Below, piece by piece: positions 1-7,665 of a stretch of DNA of 44,281 nucleotides. The stretch covers positions 1 through 44,281 of the forward strand of contig PXRG01000023.1 of assembly GCA_003021105.1 (NCBI GenBank). The letters are read 5' to 3'. A model generated the notes under the pieces. The model did no database searches and had not been told where the DNA came from. It worked only from the letters and a program-made list of their open reading frames with translations. The translations under genes and the position numbers were made by a program. Every line of letters begins with the position of its first letter. Within the stretch, counting starts at the first letter, position 1. Source of the stretch: Halobacteriales archaeon QS_1_68_17. Its GTDB lineage: Archaea > Halobacteriota > Halobacteria > Halobacteriales > Haloarculaceae.

Positions 1-2
1 AA

Positions 3-185
3 GGCGGTCGAGATGAATTACGCCATCACCACCGAGTAGGAGTGGAACACTCCGAATCCACGCCTGCGGAGACTGCGCTCCCTGCGCGGACTGTCGGGGG
101 AAGCCGACCGTCCGTGAAAAAGCGTGTCGCGGAACCAGGAAGCCCCACCCTCAGCGAGCGTGTCAACGCGAACAGGGTGGGGTAG
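3..185 (+). pseudogene. C-terminal remnant of a TnpB (IS1341-type) protein
   Basis: The frame ending at the TAG at 183-185 reads a Ser/Thr/Pro-rich tail containing STPAETALPARTV, then VKKRVAEPGSPTLSE. From memory, this resembles the variable C-termini of haloarchaeal IS1341-type TnpB proteins, which often contain an ETALP segment followed by KRVVEAGSP. The upstream part of the frame does not look like TnpB, so the catalytic domain is either outside the window, frameshifted or lost. The stop codon lies inside the 3' arm of a hairpin, as is usual where a tnpB gene runs into its element's right end. The TnpB identity is an inference from a short tail, without a visible zinc finger or RuvC motif. 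Confidence 0.45.
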
Positions 186-190
186 TTCAC
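143..190 (+). repeat. right-end hairpin of an IS200/IS605-type element
   Basis: Positions 143-151 (CCCCACCCT) and 174-182 (AGGGTGGGG) form a perfect 9-bp stem with a 22-base loop, followed by TAGTTCAC. A GC stem followed by a TAGTTCAC-like end is a form I recall for right ends of haloarchaeal TnpB elements. In active elements this region is also the 3' part of the omega RNA. Here it is probably a fossil, because no complete tnpB lies beside it in the window. Confidence 0.45.
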
Positions 191-382
191 CTCCTTCGAC
201 GCCGCTTGCAGGGCCACTCCGTTCCGGACCCCGCGGTTGCCGCCGTCCCGGCACCGCCGTTCGGTCCCCGACGCCCCTGCCTCGCCGTTCGGTTGCCGGC
301 TGACTACCGATTCCCTTCCCATCGATCATATATGTTACTCGATAGCTACGCATACATAGCGATGCTGTCCCTTAGATTGAAT
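191..382. other. intergenic region with AT-rich promoter-like patches
   Basis: No convincing gene is visible. Two AT-rich patches interrupt the GC-rich sequence: CATATATG near 328-335 and TTGAATA near 377-383. The second lies about 27-30 bases before the ATG at 410 and could be the TATA box of the small zinc-ribbon gene. Confidence 0.4.
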
Positions 383-409
383 ATGACGAGCATCGAAAAG
401 GTAGGTGTC

Positions 410-547
410 ATGGCGATCTGCCCGCGCTGCGAGGCCGACCTCTCGGAGTGGAGCCAGCGGCTCGAACGTGCCCCGGCGGCCAGTTCCCCGAAGGTCTGGA
501 CGTGTCCGGAATGCGACGTGATACTGGGCATCTCCGACTACGAGTGA
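410..547 (+). CDS. small zinc-ribbon protein (45 aa)
   Basis: This short acidic protein starts MAICPRCEADL and ends GISDYE. It has two CxxC knuckles, CPRC near the N-terminus and CPEC about 30 residues later, which is a zinc-ribbon arrangement. Haloarchaea encode many such micro-proteins; their roles are mostly unknown but include regulation and protein contacts. I chose the ATG at 410 because a TATA-like patch lies about 30 bases upstream, which would give an almost leaderless transcript. An in-frame ATG at 383 would add nine residues. It stands alone upstream of tRNA-Gln. Confidence 0.7.
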   Translation: MAICPRCEADLSEWSQRLERAPAASSPKVWTCPECDVILGISDYE

Positions 548-690
548 CCGACGAGGGGAGGGGGGATTCGTCCGTTCGCCGTCCCCGTATCGACACCCCC
601 GACTGGCCGACTCCGCAACACTCATAAACGCGAGCGCACAACCTGGAACCGTCAGGTCGGGAGGCGCTCGCACCCGAACGGTGACGTATC

Positions 691-763
691 AGTCCATTGG
701 GGTAGTGGCCAATCCTGTCAGCTTCTGGGGCTGACGACCCTGGTTCGAATCCAGGATGGACTA
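691..763 (+). tRNA. tRNA-Gln (anticodon CTG)
   Basis: A full 73-base cloverleaf can be drawn. The acceptor stem AGTCCAT pairs with ATGGACT (756-762) and the discriminator is A763. The D-loop contains GGTAGTGG. The anticodon loop TTCTGGG is closed by the stem CAGC/GCTG, placing CTG at the anticodon (reads CAG). The T-arm is CCTGG-TTCGAAT-CCAGG. CCA is not encoded and no intron is seen. Confidence 0.95.
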
Positions 764-808
764 CTTCTCCGGCGTTCCCGAGTAGGGAGCGGTACCTGTC
801 GTCGGCAC

Positions 809-916
809 TACGACTTCGTGACTAGCGACGGCGACGACCCGCCGTCCGTGGATCCGAACGTCACGAACGGGGACGGCGTCGAAGTGGTCATCGACACCGC
901 GACGGTGACGTTCTAG
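809..916 (+). pseudogene. C-terminal gene remnant after tRNA-Gln
   Basis: From 809 to the TAG at 914-916 the frame reads a haloarchaea-like acidic peptide starting YDFVTSDGDDPPSVDP and ending VVIDTATVTF. No start codon or ribosome-binding site can be placed, because the frame runs back towards the tRNA at 763. It looks like the last 35 codons of a protein whose front has been lost. I do not recognise the family. The sequence between it and 1080 is non-coding. Confidence 0.4.
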
Positions 917-1080
917 CGGGACCCGCCCCCCGCGAGGCGTCGACCCTCGGGCCGGCAGTCGAACGGCCGGGACAGCGGAGTTGTGTCCGGGAGTTCCGGA
1001 CCGCAGTCGTCGCCGGGGACGTGAATTCGGCCGAGTTCGCGGTCACCCGGCAGTATTTGTCCGGCCGGCCGAACTGTGGT

Positions 1081-1356
1081 ATGGCACCGTCTCACGTCCT
1101 CGTTCCGCTCGACGGGTCGCCGCTGTCCGACGACGCGCTGGCGCACGCGCTCGCCACCTTCGAGTGCCGGGTGACGGTGCTGAACGTCGTCACGCCACTG
1201 GACGACTCGATGAGCGAGGGGGGCGTCTTGGAACCCGGCGAGAGCCGGCGGGCGGAGGCACGCGAGCGTGCGTCGGCGGTGATCGACCGCGCGAAGCGGC
1301 GGGCCGCCGAGGCCGACCGGGAGGTCGAGACGGCCGTGGCGAGCGGCGATCCGGCG
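1081..1356 (+). pseudogene. truncated universal stress protein (UspA family)
   Basis: The gene opens with an ATG and reads MAPSHVLVPLDGSPLSDDAL, a clear UspA N-terminus (VLVPLDGS strand-loop, then a helix). It continues for about 92 residues to VASGDPA, where a normal Usp domain would go on to the GxxxxGS nucleotide-binding loop. After about 1356 the sequence belongs to a different gene on the opposite strand (PiT permease), so the domain lacks its C-terminal third. An open frame continues to 1515 but the added residues are only the reverse of the permease gene. The gene is probably non-functional. Confidence 0.75.
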
Positions 1357-1750
1357 GTAGGTCCCGAACGCGGGGTCGCCGCCCAGCGAGAGGCCGACGC
1401 CGACCATCGCGCCCGTCGTGGCGAACGCGGCCGGGATCGGGTAGCCGGTGTAGACGCCGAAGGCCACGAACGCGGTGGCGGTCAGCAGTCCCGCGGTCGC
1501 CGCCCAGCGACGTGATGGCAACGCCGTCTATCAGGTCCGAGCCGACGGTCCCGGAGATGCTCCCGCCCTGGGACAGCGCCCAGCGCGGCGAGGATGCCGA
1601 TGAGGGAGGCGGCCCGCATCGTCGAGATGGCGTTCGCGCCGATGGCGGGAGCGAACGGCGGGGAGTTGCTGTTGGCCCCGAGCGCCCACGCCGTCACCAG
1701 CCCCGTCAGCGTCGCAGCGCGACCAGCGCCCAGAAACCGACCGCCGTCAT
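1345..1750 (-). pseudogene. broken PiT-family phosphate permease (N-terminal part)
   Basis: Reading from the ATG at 1750, the three frames together reconstruct an integral membrane N-terminus: MTAVGFWALVA, then TLTGLVTAWALGANSNSPPF, then AIGANAISTMRAA and GSISGTVGSDLIDGVAITS, then ATAGLLTATAFVAFGVYTGY. The GANSNSPPFAPAIGANAI signature is typical of PiT (PF01384) inorganic phosphate transporters. At least three one-base frame changes are needed (near 1710, 1575 and 1510), and the gene stops at about 1345 where it meets the Usp fragment. Its start overlaps the stop of the upstream Usp gene (ATGA), so it was once the second gene of a Usp-permease operon. Confidence 0.75.
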
Positions 1751-2637
1751 CGACGCAGTAGCGCCCCCAGGCGGCCGAGCGGCCCGCCGACGGTCTCCCC
1801 GTCCCAGCCGAGGATGACCGTCCTGTCCGTCCGGTCGACGATCCGCTGTGCGACCGACCCGACGAGCCGCCGCCGGAGCGCTCCCCGCCGGGTCGCGCCG
1901 AGCACGACCACGTCGTGGTCGGCCGCCGCGTCGACGATGCCCGCGGTCGCGTCCGCCGCCTCGCGGACGGTCGTCTCGACGGCCCCGACGGCCGCCCCGG
2001 CGTCGACCGCGGTCTCGACGGCGTCCCGTCCCTCGGCGACGAAGGCCGCCGCCTCGTCCCTCCCGACGTCCGCCGTCGTCACCGAGAGCACGACCACGCG
2101 GGCGTCGTTCCGGGCGGCGATGGCCGCGACGACCCTGGCCGCCACGCCCACGTGGGACCCGCCCGCCACCGGGAGCAACACCGAGTCGACGCCGTCGGCC
2201 TCGCGGCCGACCCGCTCGACGTAGAGGTCACAGGCCGCCCGCTCGACCAGCGTGTCGACGGTCGTCCCGAGGACGGCGTCGGTCCCCGACCGCTCCCGCC
2301 AGCCGACCACGAGCGCGGCCGGGTCGGACTCGGCGACCGCCGCGAGGAGCCCCCTCGCCACCGACCGGTCGACGATCACGTCGCGCTCGACCGTGACGCC
2401 CTCGGGGACGCTCGCCCGTTCTATGAGCTGGCGGCTGTCGCCCCCGAACTCCCGGCGGATGGTATCGTCGTCGAAGATCCCGAACGGCGAGTCGTGGGGC
2501 TTGGCGACGACGGTCACGATCCGGACCGACCCGGACCCGAAGCGGGCGAGGTCGCCCGCCGTCCGGACCAGTTGCTGGACGTGTTCGGGGTCCTCGACCG
2601 CGACCAGAACCGGACCGTCGGATCGCCGCTCGTCCAT
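1747..2637 (-). CDS. universal stress protein with two Usp domains (296 aa)
   Basis: Two UspA-like halves are visible. The first begins GPVLVAVEDPEHV and the second SVLLPVAGGSHVGVAARVV; the second ends with DHDVVVLGATRRGALRRRLV, close to the Usp ATP-binding G-x2-G-x9-G pattern. Such proteins bind nucleotides and are often linked to transporters as regulators in haloarchaea. I chose the ATG giving MDERRSDGP; an in-frame ATG nine codons upstream is possible. The TGA overlaps the ATG of the broken permease gene, so its original role was probably to act with phosphate uptake. This gene itself looks intact. Confidence 0.8.
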   Translation of the reverse strand: MDERRSDGPVLVAVEDPEHVQQLVRTAGDLARFGSGSVRIVTVVAKPHDSPFGIFDDDTIRREFGGDSRQLIERASVPEGVTVERDVIVDRSVARGLLAAVAESDPAALVVGWRERSGTDAVLGTTVDTLVERAACDLYVERVGREADGVDSVLLPVAGGSHVGVAARVVAAIAARNDARVVVLSVTTADVGRDEAAAFVAEGRDAVETAVDAGAAVGAVETTVREAADATAGIVDAAADHDVVVLGATRRGALRRRLVGSVAQRIVDRTDRTVILGWDGETVGGPLGRLGALLRR

Positions 2638-2679
2638 TGCTCGAACTTCGTCCCGACCGCTCAAAAGCGTTGACGGGAA

Positions 2680-3366
2680 TCAGACCCCGCTCTCGCCCCC
2701 GTCTCCGCCCTCGTCGGGGACGTACCGCCCGGCCACGTACCCGACGGCGGCGGCGACCGCCGCCGGGACGCCGGCGGTCACCAGCAGGACGACGAAGCCG
2801 ACCGCCCGGCCGCCGACGTCGGCCTCGACGGCGGGACTGAGCGCGATCAGCGGGACGAGCAACAACACGACTGCGACGCCGTAGGCGGCCCTGGAGACGG
2901 CCCCCTGGACGGTCCGCTGTCTGGCGAGGTGGATCGTGGACAGCAGCCACGCCAGGAACCCCACCGGTGCCAGACGCCCGCCGCCGAGAAACGCCAGTTC
3001 GATCGTCGCCACGATCCCGACGACGACGCCGCCGGCGATGCCGACGACCACGGTCAGCGTGTCGTCGACGATCCCGTCCGGATCGAGCAACTGGCCGTCG
3101 TCCCCCGCCGTGCCAGTCCCGCTGGAGCCGACGGGATCCGCGGCCCCGCCCCAGCCGTCGCCGTCCGTCTGCTCGGCGGTTCCGTCCCAGCCGTCGTTCG
3201 GGGCGTCGGATGCGCCGCTCCAGTCGCCGTCGTCGTCCGTGTCGGCGCGCTCGCGCTCGGCGGTCAGGTCCGCGGAACAGTGCATGCAGTAGGTCGCGGT
3301 CATCCCGATTGGTTCGCCGCACTCGGGACACCGGGGGTCCGCGTCGCTCCCGCTCACCGTTTGCAT
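2680..3366 (-). CDS. zinc-ribbon membrane protein (228 aa)
   Basis: The N-terminus holds a zinc ribbon (CPECGEPIG, then CMHCSADL, about residues 13-30). An acidic, Gly/Asp-rich linker follows to about residue 85, then four hydrophobic segments (for example VVVGIAGGVVVGIVATIELA and VVLLLVPLIALSP). This matches a common haloarchaeal type in which a cytosolic zinc ribbon is tethered to a small membrane domain. Function is unknown. It is read in the same direction as the downstream Usp gene, with a gap of about 40 bases. Confidence 0.7.
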   Translation of the reverse strand: MQTVSGSDADPRCPECGEPIGMTATYCMHCSADLTAERERADTDDDGDWSGASDAPNDGWDGTAEQTDGDGWGGAADPVGSSGTGTAGDDGQLLDPDGIVDDTLTVVVGIAGGVVVGIVATIELAFLGGGRLAPVGFLAWLLSTIHLARQRTVQGAVSRAAYGVAVVLLLVPLIALSPAVEADVGGRAVGFVVLLVTAGVPAAVAAAVGYVAGRYVPDEGGDGGESGV

Positions 3367-3511
3367 CCCCCCGGCCGCGCCCCCGGCATCGGTCGACGGT
3401 TCGGCGTCACGGTGGTCTCCCGTGTTCCGGCAGGCCCTTCAGGATTCCGGGACCGGCCACCGACCTCCGGTCGACGCGCCCGCCGATCCCCCGATGCCGT
3501 CGACGGTATCA

Positions 3512-3620
3512 TAGTAATTGTTGCGACTCTTTACCGCCGAGAAGTCACAATTCGTGGGGTTCAGCCCGCGAACCAACCGTTCACGTGAGGTGGTCGCGAA
3601 AATAATCGCAACAATCACTA
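3512..3620 (-). mobile_element. MITE family A, copy 1 (109 bp)
   Basis: A 109-bp element without coding capacity. Its ends are imperfect inverted repeats: read on the minus strand it starts TAGTGATTGTTGCGA, and the other end read inward is TAGTAATTGTTGCGA. It is flanked by the 3-bp direct repeat TCA (3509-3511 and 3621-3623). A second copy at 10291-10399 differs at about five of 109 positions by eye. The TCA at 3621-3623 is the TGA stop codon of the NhaC gene on the minus strand. A TNA target duplication is known for some IS5-family transposases, which could be the helper; no transposase is in the window. Confidence 0.85.
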
Positions 3621-5225
3621 TCAGTCGTCCCCCGGGTCCGCCGTCGGCGGCCGGGCGGGTTCCCCCGTCTGGGCGGGGTCGATCCCGCGCCGGCGGGCGT
3701 CGAACTCCGAGAGCCCGTAGACCAGGCCGACCAGCGCGAGCACGCCGACCGGCAACAGGGCGAGCGGCGTCACGCGGGTGTAGCCCCACACGAGCAGGAG
3801 CACCGCCGCCACGAGCACCACCGTCACGGCGTAGTAGATCTGTGTGCGGACGTGGTCGACCAGGTCCGCGCCGGTGAACGTCGCCGACAGGACCGTCGTG
3901 TCGGAGATCGGCGAGGAGTGGTCGCCGAAGATCGCGCCCGAGAACACCGCCCCGACCATAACCGAGACGACGGTGTGGCTGCCGGTCAGGTTCCAGGCGA
4001 CCGGCACCGCGATCGGCGTCACGATGGCCATCGTCCCCCAGGAACTGCCCGTCGAGAAGGCGATGAACGCGGCGGTAAACAGCACCACCACCGGTAGCAG
4101 TTCCGGCGAGAGCGTCCGGTCGGCGATCCCGGCGACGTACTCGCCGGTCCCGAGGGCCTCGACGACGTTGCCGATCGACCACGCCAGCACGAGGATCGTC
4201 ACCGCCGTCAGCATGATGCCGAAGCCGTCGATGGTCGTGTCGACGCTCTCGGACAGCGTCAGCCGACCGAGGGCGTACCCGAGGCCGTACGCGGTGGCGA
4301 CCATGGCGAACGAGCCGAAGATCAGCGCGACCGCGTAGTCGGCGTTCTCGGCGACCGTCAGCGCCGACGCCCCGGGTTCGTAGCCGGTCCAGACGACCGT
4401 CCCGAGCGTGACGACGATCAACACCGCGATGGGCAACACGAACGAGAGCAACCGCGGGTCCTCGACGTTCGGCTCGCCGAGTTCGGCGGCCACGTCCTGC
4501 ATCGGGCGGGCGTCGTCGCGGGTCACCTTCCCCGTCTCCGCGGCGCGGTGTTCGGCCGCGAGCATCTCCCCGTAGTCGCGCTGGGTGATGACGACGATCC
4601 CCACCATGACGACGGCGAGGATCGCGTACATGTTGTACGGGATCGACTGCAGGAACACCCCCACGGAGTCGGGCACCTCGCTGGCCGCCAGGTCCGTCGC
4701 CTCGTAGCCCGACTCGATCATCGACAGCTGGAAGGCGACCCACGACGAGATCGCCAGCGTCGCCACCGGCGCGGCCGTCGAGTCGACCAGGTAGGACAGC
4801 TTCTCGCGGGAGATCCGCAGGTCGTCGGAGACGTCTTTCATGGTGCTCCCGACGACCGCCGTGTTGGCGTAGTCGTCGAAAAACAGCAGGATTCCGAGCA
4901 GCCAGGCCGCGACGCCGGCCTTGCGCTTGGTGTCGATCCATTCGAGCGCCCAGTTCCGGACCGCGTAGGACCCGCCGAGCCGCCAGATCATCGCCACCGC
5001 CGAGCCGAGCAACAGCGTGAAGATGATGATCTGGGCGTGGAAGACGCTCTCCCCGATGGCCTTGGCGATCCAGTCGAAGGTCTTCGCCAGCCCGAATCCG
5101 CCCGTGAAGACGACGCCGCCGGCCCACACGCCGAGAAACAGCGACAGGACTGCCTTCCGCGTCACGATCGCCAGCACGATCGCCAGCAGGGGCGGAACGA
5201 GCGACAGTGCACCGTAGCTTGCCAT
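3621..5225 (-). CDS. NhaC-family Na+/H+ antiporter (534 aa)
   Basis: A polytopic membrane protein of the NhaC type, exchanging sodium for protons across the cell membrane. It starts MASYGALSLVPPLLAIVLAI and contains many hydrophobic segments and family-like stretches including LLFFDDYANTAVVGSTMKDV, ISREKLSYLVDSTAAPVATL and STGSSWGTMAIVTPIAVPVA. A hydrophilic stretch near residues 215-245 (HRAAETGKVTRDDARPM) is likely cytoplasmic. The length is normal for haloarchaeal members. The start is supported by a TATA box about 25 bases upstream. The stop codon is the target-site copy of a MITE. Confidence 0.85.
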   Translation of the reverse strand: MASYGALSLVPPLLAIVLAIVTRKAVLSLFLGVWAGGVVFTGGFGLAKTFDWIAKAIGESVFHAQIIIFTLLLGSAVAMIWRLGGSYAVRNWALEWIDTKRKAGVAAWLLGILLFFDDYANTAVVGSTMKDVSDDLRISREKLSYLVDSTAAPVATLAISSWVAFQLSMIESGYEATDLAASEVPDSVGVFLQSIPYNMYAILAVVMVGIVVITQRDYGEMLAAEHRAAETGKVTRDDARPMQDVAAELGEPNVEDPRLLSFVLPIAVLIVVTLGTVVWTGYEPGASALTVAENADYAVALIFGSFAMVATAYGLGYALGRLTLSESVDTTIDGFGIMLTAVTILVLAWSIGNVVEALGTGEYVAGIADRTLSPELLPVVVLFTAAFIAFSTGSSWGTMAIVTPIAVPVAWNLTGSHTVVSVMVGAVFSGAIFGDHSSPISDTTVLSATFTGADLVDHVRTQIYYAVTVVLVAAVLLLVWGYTRVTPLALLPVGVLALVGLVYGLSEFDARRRGIDPAQTGEPARPPTADPGDD

Positions 5226-5245
5226 GTGGTATCTACTACCAGACT

Positions 5246-5255
5246 ATTATTTAAA
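5246..5255 (-). promoter_or_regulatory. TATA box of the NhaC gene (leaderless)
   Basis: On the minus strand the sequence is TTTAAATAAT, centred about 25 bases before the ATG at 5225. Haloarchaeal transcription usually starts about 25 bases downstream of the TATA box, so the mRNA probably begins at or next to the start codon with no leader. Confidence 0.7.
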
Positions 5256-5265
5256 CTTCGTCCCT

Positions 5266-5405
5266 CGGTGGTCCGCACGCTCGCCGCGGCGAACGATCGT
5301 CGGCCGGACCGCAAGCGAATTGTCGGCGCGGCCGTCGGCTGGGCCGCAGGCGAGTCGTCGGTACACCCGTCGGCCGGACCGCAAGCGAATTGTCGGCGCG
5401 GCCGG
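5266..5405. repeat. four 35-bp tandem units between divergent transporter genes
   Basis: The spacer between the two divergent transporter genes is built of 35-bp units starting at 5266, 5301, 5336 and 5371. The second and fourth agree over 34 bases and lie in a 37-bp exact repeat (5298-5334 and 5368-5404). The third is diverged and the first more so. Each unit carries a CCGCA-x-GCG core followed by CGTCGG or TGTCGG-like sequence. There are no spacers, so it is not a CRISPR array. It may bind a regulator or be a simple slipped-strand expansion. Confidence 0.7.
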
Positions 5406-5417
5406 AACGTGTCCGCG

Positions 5418-6311
5418 ATGCGACTGACGGCGGTCGTCGAGGACTACCTTCTCGCGTGGATCCTGCTGGCGGTCGGGCTCGGCGTCGCGGTCCCCCGGAT
5501 CGCCGCCGTCACGCGGTACTCGACGGCGATCCTGGCGGTGATGATCGGGAGCATCTCGCTGACGCTGACCGTCGAGCAGTTCCGCGCGATCCGGCCCCGG
5601 ACCCTCGGGGTCGTGCTGCTGGGTCACGCCGCGATGCCGTTCCTGGCGGCCGGTCTCGCGGGCGCGCTCGGCCTCCCGCCCGCGCTGGCGATCGGGTTCG
5701 TCGTCCTCGGGGCGGTCACGCCGGAACTCGTGACGCCGGTGATGACCGAACTGGCGGGGGGCAACACCGCGCTGTCGACCGTCGCGCTGGTCGTCACCGG
5801 CGTCGGGAGCGTCGCGTTCGTCCCCGCGGTCGTTTCGGTCCTCGGGGGCGGCGTCGCGGTGGCGACGGGGCTCATCGTCGAGCAACTGGTCGTGGCGGTC
5901 GTCGCGCCGATGGTCCTGGCGGTCGCGCTCCGGGCCTGGCAGCCGGCGCGGGTGGGCCGCTACGACGCGTTCTACCCGGCGGTGTCGGCCGCGATGGTCG
6001 TGGTGATCATCGGCGGCGTCACGGCGGCCAACGCCGCGGTCATCCGGGCGGGCGAGACGCTCGTCCCCGTCGTGGCCGGCGTCGTCGCGCTGAACGCCCT
6101 CGGGTACGCGCTCGGCTGGACGGGGTCCGTGGGGTTCCCGCGCGCGGACCGCATCGCGTCCGTGCTCTCGGTCGGGATGCGCGATTTCGCGGTCGCGGCC
6201 GCGCTGATCGTCGCCGCCGGCCTGCCGGCGGTCGCCTCCCTGCCCGCGGTGGTGTTCGGCGTCGTCGAGATGTCCTCCAGCGCCGCCCTGGCGCGGTACT
6301 TCCGCCGGTGA
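5418..6311 (+). CDS. BASS/AEC-like transporter, bile acid:sodium symporter superfamily (297 aa)
   Basis: The protein is almost entirely hydrophobic, with about ten membrane segments, starting MRLTAVVEDYLLAWILLAVG. It has inverted-repeat-like halves with ITLTV-like and GAVTPELVTPVMTELAGGNT stretches. The latter resembles the unwound helix-crossing region of BASS (SBF, PF01758) transporters, which take up organic anions with sodium. A BASS assignment is likeliest, with the substrate unknown. The start at 5418 follows directly after the tandem repeats and agrees with the first membrane segment. It is divergent from the NhaC gene. Confidence 0.7.
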   Translation: MRLTAVVEDYLLAWILLAVGLGVAVPRIAAVTRYSTAILAVMIGSISLTLTVEQFRAIRPRTLGVVLLGHAAMPFLAAGLAGALGLPPALAIGFVVLGAVTPELVTPVMTELAGGNTALSTVALVVTGVGSVAFVPAVVSVLGGGVAVATGLIVEQLVVAVVAPMVLAVALRAWQPARVGRYDAFYPAVSAAMVVVIIGGVTAANAAVIRAGETLVPVVAGVVALNALGYALGWTGSVGFPRADRIASVLSVGMRDFAVAAALIVAAGLPAVASLPAVVFGVVEMSSSAALARYFRR

Positions 6312-6372
6312 GACCGGTGCGGCGTTCGCCCGGACCGCCGGGCTTATTCCCTCCCGGACGGAGACGGTCGGT

Positions 6373-7560
6373 ATGCCTTCCCCACCCCAGGTCGGCGAAC
6401 TGACGCCCCCGAACCGCACGCTGATGGGTCCCGGTCCGACCGAGGTCCACCCGCGCGTGCTCAGAGCGATGGGCACGCCGCTTTTGGGCTACCTCGATCC
6501 GGCCTTCGTCGAGATCATGGACGAGGTCCAGGCGCTGTTGCGCTACGCCTTCCGGACGGACAACGACTGGACGCTGCCGATCAGCGGCACCGGGTCGGCC
6601 GCGATGGAGACGGCCTTCGGCAACCTCGTCGAACCGGGCGAGACGGTGCTCGTCCCCTCGAACGGCTACTTCGGCGGCCGGATGGGGAAGATGGCCCGCC
6701 GCGCCGGCGGCGAGGTGGTCACCGTCGACGCGCCCTGGGGCGAACCCCTCGACGCCGCGGACGTCGCCGACGCCTTCGACGCCCACCAGCCCGACGTGTT
6801 CGGGTTCGTCCACGCCGAGACGAGCACGGGCGTCCGCCAGCCCGACGTGCCGGCGCTGGTCGACATCGCCCACGAACACGACGCCTACGCCATCGTCGAC
6901 TGCGTGACCTCGCTGGGCGGCGTCGAGTTCCGCGCCGACGAGTGGAACGTCGACGCCGCCTACTCCTGTTCCCAGAAGTGTCTCTCCTGCCCGCCGGGCG
7001 CGAGTCCGGTCACCTTCTCCGATCGGGCCCGGGAGAAAGTCCTCGCCCGGGAGGAGTCCTCGGGGTCGTGGTACCTCGACGTCGCGGAGATCATGGCATA
7101 CTGGGGCGAGGAGCGGTCGTACCACCACACCGCGCCGACGACGAACGTCTACGCGCTCCGGGAGGGGTTGCGGCTGGTCGCCGAGGAGGGCATCGAACAT
7201 CGGTGGGACCGTCACCGCCGGATGGCGGGCGCGCTCCGGGCGGGCGTCGAGGCGATGGGCGTCGACCCGGTCGCCGACGAGTCCTACTGGCTGCCCAGCC
7301 TGACGACCGTCCGCGTCCCCGGGGGCGTCGACGACGCCGCGGTCGGCGACTACCTGCTCGACGCCTACGACCTGGAGATCGGCGGCGGCCTCGGCGACCT
7401 CGCCGGCGAGGTGTTCCGTCTCGGCTGTATGGGCTACTCGGCCCGCCCGGCCAACGTCGCCTTCCTGCTGTCGGCGCTCGGCGACGCCCTGGACCGGCAG
7501 GGCGCGACCGTCGACGTGGGCGCGGGAATGGCCGCGATGCGGGACCGCCTGGCCGAGTGA
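6373..7560 (+). CDS. class V aminotransferase, alanine/serine-glyoxylate type (395 aa)
   Basis: A pyridoxal-phosphate aminotransferase of fold type I. The N-terminus has the typical LMGPGPTEVHPRVL motif. ISGTGSAAMETAFGNLVEPG contributes to cofactor phosphate binding, DCVTSLGGVEF holds the aspartate that pairs with the pyridine nitrogen, and Lys202 in SQKCLSCPPG is the predicted Schiff-base lysine. Family members include alanine-glyoxylate, serine-glyoxylate and serine-pyruvate aminotransferases, so substrate is uncertain. It is full length. It is read in the same direction as the synthetase gene downstream but separated by about 105 bases. Confidence 0.85.
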   Translation: MPSPPQVGELTPPNRTLMGPGPTEVHPRVLRAMGTPLLGYLDPAFVEIMDEVQALLRYAFRTDNDWTLPISGTGSAAMETAFGNLVEPGETVLVPSNGYFGGRMGKMARRAGGEVVTVDAPWGEPLDAADVADAFDAHQPDVFGFVHAETSTGVRQPDVPALVDIAHEHDAYAIVDCVTSLGGVEFRADEWNVDAAYSCSQKCLSCPPGASPVTFSDRAREKVLAREESSGSWYLDVAEIMAYWGEERSYHHTAPTTNVYALREGLRLVAEEGIEHRWDRHRRMAGALRAGVEAMGVDPVADESYWLPSLTTVRVPGGVDDAAVGDYLLDAYDLEIGGGLGDLAGEVFRLGCMGYSARPANVAFLLSALGDALDRQGATVDVGAGMAAMRDRLAE

Positions 7561-7665
7561 GACGCGCCACCCGGTCGCGTGGATCGGCGTCGTCGCCGCC
7601 GGGTCCCGTCCGGCACAACCGAACAGTCATGTAGGCGGCCGACGCAGGGCCAGCAACGGCCAGCG

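Noticed and set aside
1021..1515. The long plus-strand frame after the Usp start as one intact 164-aa protein
   Set aside because: After 1356 the residues are simply the reverse of the PiT permease gene, and the Usp domain is incomplete.
5266..5405. The 35-bp repeats as a CRISPR array
   Set aside because: Units are directly adjacent with no spacers and no cas genes lie nearby.
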